Source: Gemmobacter sp.
Lineage (GTDB): Bacteria; Pseudomonadota; Alphaproteobacteria; Rhodobacterales; Rhodobacteraceae
Assembly: GCA_003509785.1 (NCBI GenBank)
Contig: DOMY01000238.1
Coordinates: 5,312-16,093 of the forward strand
DNA: 10,782 nucleotides
Direction of reading: 5' to 3'
The notes under the pieces are model-generated. The model had not been told where the DNA came from. It did not search any database and saw nothing but the letters and a program-made list of their open reading frames with translations. Positions 7,210 to 10,782 of this stretch are shown piece by piece. Position 1 is the first letter of the stretch. Each line of letters opens with the position of its first letter. The position numbers and the translations under genes were made by a program.

Positions 7210-7413
7210 TCAGCCTCCCTGCTGCGGGGTGACGATTTCCACCCGGTCGCCCGCGCGCAGCGGCGTTTCGGCCCGCAGGGCGCCGGGCACGAAATCCTCG
7301 TTGACGGCCGTGGCGCATTTCGCCCCGGCCATTCCGCGCTCGGCCAGCAGATCGGCCAGATTTCCGGCTGTGGTTTCAATGGCTTCACCGTTCAGAAGCA
7401 GGCGAAAGGTCAT
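7210..7413 (-). CDS. thiS: Sulfur carrier protein ThiS
   Basis: A 67-residue ubiquitin-like sulfur carrier, the usual size for ThiS (about 65-67). It begins MTFRLLLNGE, carries the LADLLAERG helix and the AVNEDFVP strand, and ends DRVEIVTPQQGG. The terminal Gly-Gly is adenylated by ThiF and converted to the thiocarboxylate used by ThiG. I chose the ATG at 7413, which overlaps the thiO stop as ATGA and has GGAG seven bases upstream. An extension from 7530 would add 39 Pro/Arg-rich residues unlike the family. The stop is separated from thiG by one base. Confidence 0.95.
   Translation of the reverse strand: MTFRLLLNGEAIETTAGNLADLLAERGMAGAKCATAVNEDFVPGALRAETPLRAGDRVEIVTPQQGG
7214..7219 (-). promoter_or_regulatory. 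Shine-Dalgarno of thiG, formed by the ThiS Gly-Gly codons
   Basis: On the minus strand GGGAGG ends five bases before the thiG ATG (7208). It spans the last codons of thiS (GGA GGC), which encode the obligatory C-terminal Gly-Gly. It fixes the thiG start and predicts that ribosomes finishing thiS reinitiate on thiG. Confidence 0.75.
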
Positions 7414-8390
7414 GCGGTTTCTCCGGTCGGAAGGTGGGTGGTCGGAAGGTCTGGCGTCAGCAGATCCGCCGCGCGGCGGGCCAGCCAGGGCGCCATCAGA
7501 TAGCCATGGCGATACAGCCCGTTCAGGCACAGCCGCCCCGGCAGCTGCCGCAGGGCAGGGGTGTTATCGGGAAATGCGGGGCGGGCATCATGGCCGATTT
7601 CCACCACCTCGGCCTCGCCAAAGGCGGGATGCAGCGCATAGGCGGCGGTCAGCAGTTCCAGCAGCGACCGCACGCTGGCCCGGCCGCGTTCGGCGCTTTC
7701 GATCATCGTGGCGCCGATCATGAACAGCCCGGGCCCGCGCGGCACGATATACAGCGGGATGCGCGGATGCAGAAAGCGCACCGGGCGCGACAGATGCAGG
7801 CCGGGCGCCTGCAGCAGCAGCATTTCCCCCTTCACCCCGCGCAGATCGGGCAGCAGATCGCGGGCCGCCAGACCGCGGCAATCGACCACCGGGCCGGGCG
7901 GTGCCGGGTCGGTGGTAAACCCGACCCCCAGCGCCTGCGCCCGGGTCACCAGCGCCGCCAGCGCCTGACGCGGGTTCAGATGCGCCTCTTCCTCAAAGAA
8001 CAACGCGCGGGGAAAACGCCCTTCCAGCAGCGGCTCCAGCGCGGTTGCCTCGGCCCCGGTCAGCCAGACATGGCCCCGGGTGCGGCGGGCGAAACGGTCC
8101 AGCTCTGCCCTATCGCGACCGGGGGCGACGACCAGCGTTCCGGCCCGGGTGACAAGGGCGCCCTGCGTCTGCCACCAGTCTGCAGCGCGTCGGCCTTCCG
8201 TCCCGACAATCGCCTCTGCGGTTTCGCTTTCGCAGAACGGCGCCAGCATCCCGCCGGCCCACCAGCTGCAATGATGCGGGCCGGGCAGACCTGCGGGATC
8301 ATGCAGCATGACCGCCGCCCCCCGCCCCGCCAGTTCAACCGCCGTGCATAGCCCCATGACCCCGGCGCCCAGAATGTGATGCACCGTCAT
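7410..8390 (-). CDS. thiO: Glycine oxidase ThiO (FAD-dependent)
   Basis: A 326-residue FAD oxidoreductase of the DAO family that oxidises glycine to dehydroglycine, the imine needed by ThiG. The dinucleotide-binding GAGVMG is at 8-13 after a beta strand at the N-terminus. WWAGGMLAP (43-51), the VKGEMLLL strand (186-193), IGATMIE (225-231), HDARPAFPDN (267-276) with R270, and the C-terminal NGLYRHGYLMAP (290-301) follow the ThiO pattern. No signal peptide is present. Using ThiO rather than the radical enzyme ThiH implies an oxygen-dependent thiazole route. It overlaps thiD upstream and thiS downstream by ATGA. Confidence 0.92.
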   Translation of the reverse strand: MTVHHILGAGVMGLCTAVELAGRGAAVMLHDPAGLPGPHHCSWWAGGMLAPFCESETAEAIVGTEGRRAADWWQTQGALVTRAGTLVVAPGRDRAELDRFARRTRGHVWLTGAEATALEPLLEGRFPRALFFEEEAHLNPRQALAALVTRAQALGVGFTTDPAPPGPVVDCRGLAARDLLPDLRGVKGEMLLLQAPGLHLSRPVRFLHPRIPLYIVPRGPGLFMIGATMIESAERGRASVRSLLELLTAAYALHPAFGEAEVVEIGHDARPAFPDNTPALRQLPGRLCLNGLYRHGYLMAPWLARRAADLLTPDLPTTHLPTGETA

Positions 8391-9217
8391 GCCGACACCA
8401 CCGGCCAGAGCGCATGAAAATGGTGCACCGGCCCATGGCCCGCGCCAAGGCGCAGCCCGTCGGCCGCAAGGATCGCCCGGTGCAGCCAGCCCTGCGCCCG
8501 CGCCACCGCCAAGGGCAGCGGCTGGCCAAGCGCCAGCCCGGCGGCAATCGCGGAAGACAGGCTGCAGCCGGTGCCATGGGTGTTGCGGGTGGCGATGCGC
8601 GGCGCGCTGAACCGGGTGATCCCCGCCGCCGTCACCAGCAGATCGGTGCAGACCGGCCCCGCCGCATGGCCGCCCTTCATCAGCACGGCCTGCGGCCCAA
8701 GGCGCAGCAGCGCGCGGCCCTGTTCGGCAGCATCCTCTTCCGAGGTTGCCTCGGGCTGGCCCAGCAGACGAGCGGCTTCGGGGCGGTTCGGCGTCAGCAG
8801 CGTGGCGCGGGACAGCAGGCTGCTTTCCAGCGCCGCCACCGCATCCTCGGCCAGCAGCGCATCGCCCGATTTCGCCACCATCACCGGATCCAGCACCACC
8901 GGCCCGGCATAGCCCGCCAGCGCCCCGGCCACGGCGGCGATCACCGCCGCATCGGCCAGCATCCCGATCTTGACCGCGCGGGGCGGCAGATCCTCCAGCA
9001 CGGCGGCGATCTGTGCGGTGACCATGGCCGGCGCAATGCCCGCCACGGCCCGCACGCCACAGGTGTTCTGCGCGGTGATCGCCGTCAGGGCCGAGGTGCC
9101 ATAGACCCCCAGCGCCGAGAAGGTTTTCAGATCGGCCTGAATTCCCGCACCGCCGCCGGAATCAGAGCCTGCAATGGTCAGGGCTATGGGGCAGGGGGGG
9201 CTGCGATATGCGTCCAT
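8387..9217 (-). CDS. thiD: Bifunctional hydroxymethylpyrimidine kinase / phosphomethylpyrimidine kinase
   Basis: A 276-residue ribokinase-fold enzyme that phosphorylates HMP and then HMP-phosphate to HMP-pyrophosphate. Diagnostic blocks are IAGSDSGGGAGIQADLK (15-31), TAITAQNT (45-52), VKIGML (82-87), LDPVMVAKSG (109-118), LLTPNRPEA (140-148), MKGGH (180-184) and the anion-hole/catalytic NTHGTGCSLSSAIAA (212-226). It is the first gene of the thiamin operon, 65 bases downstream of the aptamer. Its start region lies at the edge of a predicted hairpin. The Shine-Dalgarno is weak: AAGG eleven bases upstream. Its stop overlaps thiO by ATGA. Confidence 0.95.
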   Translation of the reverse strand: MDAYRSPPCPIALTIAGSDSGGGAGIQADLKTFSALGVYGTSALTAITAQNTCGVRAVAGIAPAMVTAQIAAVLEDLPPRAVKIGMLADAAVIAAVAGALAGYAGPVVLDPVMVAKSGDALLAEDAVAALESSLLSRATLLTPNRPEAARLLGQPEATSEEDAAEQGRALLRLGPQAVLMKGGHAAGPVCTDLLVTAAGITRFSAPRIATRNTHGTGCSLSSAIAAGLALGQPLPLAVARAQGWLHRAILAADGLRLGAGHGPVHHFHALWPVVSA

Positions 9218-9254
9218 CTTTCAGTTCGCCTTGTGCAAGCCAGCGAAATGAAAG
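9218..9254 (-). promoter_or_regulatory. Candidate riboswitch expression platform: hairpin over the thiD ribosome-binding region
   Basis: Read on the minus strand, the 37 bases before the thiD ATG begin CTTTCA and end TGAAAG (6 bp). Inside, after one T/C mismatch, TTCGC pairs with GCGAA (5 bp), and a further CTT/AAG pair can form near the loop. The weak Shine-Dalgarno AAGG sits in the 3' half, and the stem ends at the start codon. This fits a translational off-hairpin used by many TPP riboswitches. The mechanism is inferred from pairing only. Confidence 0.55.
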
Positions 9255-9260
9255 GAGAAT

Positions 9261-9278
9261 AAGGGCGCGCCCACCCTT
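9261..9278 (-). repeat. Short hairpin between aptamer and thiD
   Basis: On the minus strand AAGGG and CCCTT flank an eight-base GC-rich loop. AA/TT can extend the stem beyond an A-A mismatch, and the internal GGGCGCGCCC is self-complementary. It lies between the riboswitch P1 stem and the putative sequestering hairpin. The following TTATTCTCCTTT is only mildly T-rich, so termination here is possible but weakly supported. It may be an alternative partner in the switch. Confidence 0.35.
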
Positions 9279-9282
9279 TTTA

Positions 9283-9364
9283 TCCGTTCCCTCCGCCGGT
9301 ATTAACCGGATCAGGTTCGATGGGTTGGCTTTCACCTCTCAGCCCTCACGGGCACCCCAACGGA
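9283..9364 (-). promoter_or_regulatory. TPP riboswitch (THI element)
   Basis: On the minus strand the conserved THI-box elements appear in order: GGGGTGC directly after the 5' P1 strand, CTGAGA (complement of 9337-9342), AACCC, GAACCTGATC (around 9310-9318), the CCGG-TTAATA-CCGG hairpin, and GGAGGGA (complement of 9288-9294). The outer strands TCCGTT (9364-9359) and AACGGA (9288-9283) pair perfectly to close P1. It sits upstream of thiD in the same orientation, so thiamin pyrophosphate should repress the whole operon in cis. The aptamer is complete and no key block is missing. Confidence 0.97.
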
Positions 9365-9372
9365 ATGGAAAC

Positions 9373-9401
9373 GGGATAAAGCCTGCTTGCGGGTTCCGCA
9401 A
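9373..9401 (-). promoter_or_regulatory. Candidate promoter of the thiamin operon
   Basis: On the minus strand TTGCGG (9401-9396) and TATCCC (9378-9373) are separated by 17 bases. They would place transcription start near 9366, just before the riboswitch P1 stem at 9364. The position is very good; the -10 match is only moderate. No experimental support. Confidence 0.45.
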
Positions 9402-9402
9402 G
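9386..9402. repeat. 7-bp inverted repeat overlapping the candidate promoter
   Basis: CTTGCGG (9386-9392) and CCGCAAG (9396-9402) form a perfect inverted repeat with a three-base centre. It covers the putative -35 element and part of the spacer. It could be a small operator or a 17-base hairpin; no regulator can be named. Confidence 0.4.
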
Positions 9403-9438
9403 GGAAATCTGCTGCAGGTTGCGTATCGTGCCGGTTTG

Positions 9439-9467
9439 CCCCGCATCAGGGCGCGCCTGATGCGGGG
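9439..9467. repeat. Perfect 12-bp hairpin between dgoA and the thiamin promoter
   Basis: CCCCGCATCAGG (9439-9450) and CCTGATGCGGGG (9456-9467) are exact complements around a GCGCG loop. The hairpin starts 43 bases after the dgoA stop on the minus strand, where a transcript end is expected. The minus strand continues with CAAACC, so there is no T-tract. It may block exonucleases, act with Rho, or end dgo transcripts inefficiently. The rest of 9365-9510 holds the candidate promoter and a weak TGGCC/GGCCA repeat at 9480-9496. Confidence 0.5.
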
Positions 9468-9510
9468 AAGGCAGGGCAGTGGCCCGGTTCAGGCCATTGT
9501 TATATATGGA

Positions 9511-10119
9511 TTATTTCACGGCCGCGTCATAGGCCGCCACCAGGGCACGGGCCTTCTGTGCCACGGTTTCCGGCGGCTCGCCCGGGCGGTACAGCGCCGT
9601 GCCGATGCCAAAGCCGGTTGCCCCGGCCTGCAGCCAAAGACCCAGATTTGCCGCATCGGCACCACCCACGGCATAGACCGGCATTTGCGGCGGCAGCACC
9701 GCGCGCAGCGCCTTGATCCCCTCTGGCCCCATGACAGAGGCGGGGAAGATTTTCAGCCCGTCCGCCCCGGCGCGGATCGCGGCGAAACATTCGGTTGCCG
9801 TGAACACGCCGGGATAAGACTGCATCCCGGCAGCCTTGGCGGCGCGGATCACCTCGGGGTTGCAATCGGGCGACACGATCAGCCGCCCGCCCACAGCGCC
9901 CACCGCCGCCACATCCGCCACGCTCAGCACCGTGCCCGCGCCGATCAGCGCATGTTTGCCAAAAGCCGCCGCCATGCGCCCGATGCTGTCCAGCGGATCG
10001 GGCGAGTTCAGCGGCACTTCGATCTTGTCGATGCCTGCATCCATCAGCGCGGCGGCCACGGCTTCGGCCTCGGGCGGGGTGATGCCGCGCAGGATGGCGA
10101 TGATCGGGCGGGAGGTCAT
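9511..10119 (-). CDS. dgoA: 2-dehydro-3-deoxy-6-phosphogalactonate aldolase
   Basis: A 202-residue class I aldolase of the KDPG/KDPGal family, splitting 2-keto-3-deoxy-6-phosphogalactonate to pyruvate and glyceraldehyde 3-phosphate. The N-terminal IAILRGITP (7-15) has R11, IEVPLNSP (33-40) holds the catalytic E34, and GAGTVL is at 60-65. The Schiff-base lysine is K123 in GLKIFPA, followed by AVGGA (150-154) and a C-terminal GIGTALY. Eda (KDPG aldolase) is the alternative. The ATGA overlap with dgoK, and the IEVPLNSPDP signature, favour the galactonate enzyme. It ends in TAA at 9513-9511 and is the last gene of its operon in this direction. Confidence 0.92.
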   Translation of the reverse strand: MTSRPIIAILRGITPPEAEAVAAALMDAGIDKIEVPLNSPDPLDSIGRMAAAFGKHALIGAGTVLSVADVAAVGAVGGRLIVSPDCNPEVIRAAKAAGMQSYPGVFTATECFAAIRAGADGLKIFPASVMGPEGIKALRAVLPPQMPVYAVGGADAANLGLWLQAGATGFGIGTALYRPGEPPETVAQKARALVAAYDAAVK

Positions 10120-10782
10120 GCGGCGGTTTCCTTCAGAAGCCTGCGGGCGGCGGTCAGCCCGGCGAGGGTGATTTCGGTGCCATCGGTCAGCTGCGCCGTC
10201 GTTCCGGCAAGGCCAAGCGCGGTTGCGTAATGCCCGGCCAGCGCCCCGGCGCCGATCAGGGCAATCTGGCGTCCCTGCCAGATCGGCCGCATCGCCGCAA
10301 GCTCTGCACCGATCATCAGCCCCGACAGCCGCGCCCGCGCCTCTGCCCCCGGCAGATCCTGCAGCAAGGCCGCCGCCCGTAACGAAAACAGCAGCTTGGG
10401 CAGGTTTTCCGGCGCAGGCAAGATCTCTTGTATAGCGGCGGTAAAGGCCGCGTCAGCCCAGCCTGCGCACAGACTGTGGCGCAGAACGGACTGATCGGCC
10501 AGCAGCGCGAAGATTTCGCCTGTCATGCAGGTGTGGAACCGCAGAACGCGGCCTGCATGAATTTCGGCCCATTTCGCATGGGTGCCGGGCAGGCAGATCA
10601 CCCCGTCAAACCCCGGATTCAGGGCCAGATAGCCCGCGATCTGGGTTTCTTCGCCCCGCATCACATCGGCGGGCCCCGCCTGCGACAGGCCGGGGATGAT
10701 CTGCAGCTGCAGGCGCGGATCATTGGCGCGCACCTGCCGCAGCGGATGCCCCAGCGGCGTGCAGGGCACCTGCCTGTAGGCC
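10116..10782 (-). CDS. dgoK: 2-dehydro-3-deoxygalactonokinase, 5' end beyond the window
   Basis: The C-terminal part (about 221 residues) of DgoK, which phosphorylates 2-keto-3-deoxygalactonate in the De Ley-Doudoroff galactonate pathway. Visible blocks match E. coli DgoK as remembered: IIPGLSQ, VMRGEETQIAG, LPGTHAKW, the MTGEIFALL segment, LSGLMIGAELAAM and IGAGALAGHYATAL. The frame stays open to the right edge (AYRQ before the GTG at 10769), so that GTG is internal and not the start. The missing N-terminus should hold the DWGST-type nucleotide-binding loop. It overlaps dgoA by ATGA, so kinase and aldolase are made together. Confidence 0.92.
   Translation of the reverse strand, partial: AYRQVPCTPLGHPLRQVRANDPRLQLQIIPGLSQAGPADVMRGEETQIAGYLALNPGFDGVICLPGTHAKWAEIHAGRVLRFHTCMTGEIFALLADQSVLRHSLCAGWADAAFTAAIQEILPAPENLPKLLFSLRAAALLQDLPGAEARARLSGLMIGAELAAMRPIWQGRQIALIGAGALAGHYATALGLAGTTAQLTDGTEITLAGLTAARRLLKETAA

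Noticed and set aside
7209..7388. Extended N-terminus for ThiG
   Set aside because: The added 60 residues only shadow thiS; the ATG at 7208 has a strong Shine-Dalgarno and the family's usual start.
7414..7530. Extended N-terminus for ThiS
   Set aside because: Would add 39 Pro/Arg-rich residues to a protein normally of about 66; the ATG at 7413 fits length and spacing.
9261..9282. Plus-strand intrinsic terminator (AAGGG/CCCTT followed by TTTTTA)
   Set aside because: The stem is only five base pairs with an eight-base loop and no plus-strand gene lies upstream; the structure makes more sense within the minus-strand leader.
9480..9496. TGGCC/GGCCA repeat after the dgoA stop as a terminator
   Set aside because: Only five base pairs with a seven-base loop and no T-run; too weak to annotate on its own.
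8414..10230. Plus-strand open frames opposite thiD, the riboswitch and dgoA
   Set aside because: Antisense to conserved genes and to the riboswitch; composition typical of shadow frames.

Overview
The window is high-GC, tightly packed bacterial DNA. Its gene content and protein sequences look like an alphaproteobacterium, most probably of the Rhodobacteraceae (Rhodobacter/Paracoccus relatives). That placement is inferred from base composition, four-base ATGA gene junctions and the gene order; no search was run. No tRNA, rRNA, insertion sequence, CRISPR array or phage gene was seen.

Left part (1-1800, plus strand): the tail of an unidentified gene, then a metallo-beta-lactamase-fold hydrolase, then an agmatinase/guanidinobutyrase-family ureohydrolase. 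Both junctions are ATGA overlaps, so this is the end of a translationally coupled operon, probably acting on a guanidino compound derived from arginine.

Centre (1755-9364, minus strand, read right to left): one long thiamin operon headed by a clear TPP riboswitch. The order is riboswitch - thiD - thiO - thiS - thiG - thiE - thiF (with a fused rhodanese domain) - thiY-like binding protein - tenA - thiZ-like ATPase - thiX-like permease. Every junction is an overlap of 1-4 bases or a gap of one base. ThiO, ThiS, ThiG and ThiF make the thiazole half. ThiYXZ, TenA and ThiD import and process the pyrimidine half. ThiE joins the halves to thiamin phosphate. No thiC, thiL or ylmB-like deformylase lies in the window. 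A candidate promoter (about 9373-9401), the aptamer (9283-9364) and an imperfect hairpin over the thiD ribosome-binding region (9218-9254) form a plausible complete control region.

Right part (9511-10782, minus strand): the 2-keto-3-deoxygalactonate branch of galactonate catabolism, with a 5'-truncated dgoK overlapping dgoA. Between dgoA and the thiamin promoter lies a perfect 12-bp hairpin without a T-tract.

The thiamin operon and the ureohydrolase operon converge. The thiX reading frame ends 46 bases inside the ureohydrolase gene, so there is no spacer between them. I see no wholly new system here. The points most worth a second look are the zinc-less ThiF-rhodanese fusion, the riboswitch expression platform, the thiG Shine-Dalgarno built from the ThiS Gly-Gly codons, and the unexplained hydrolase-ureohydrolase pair.
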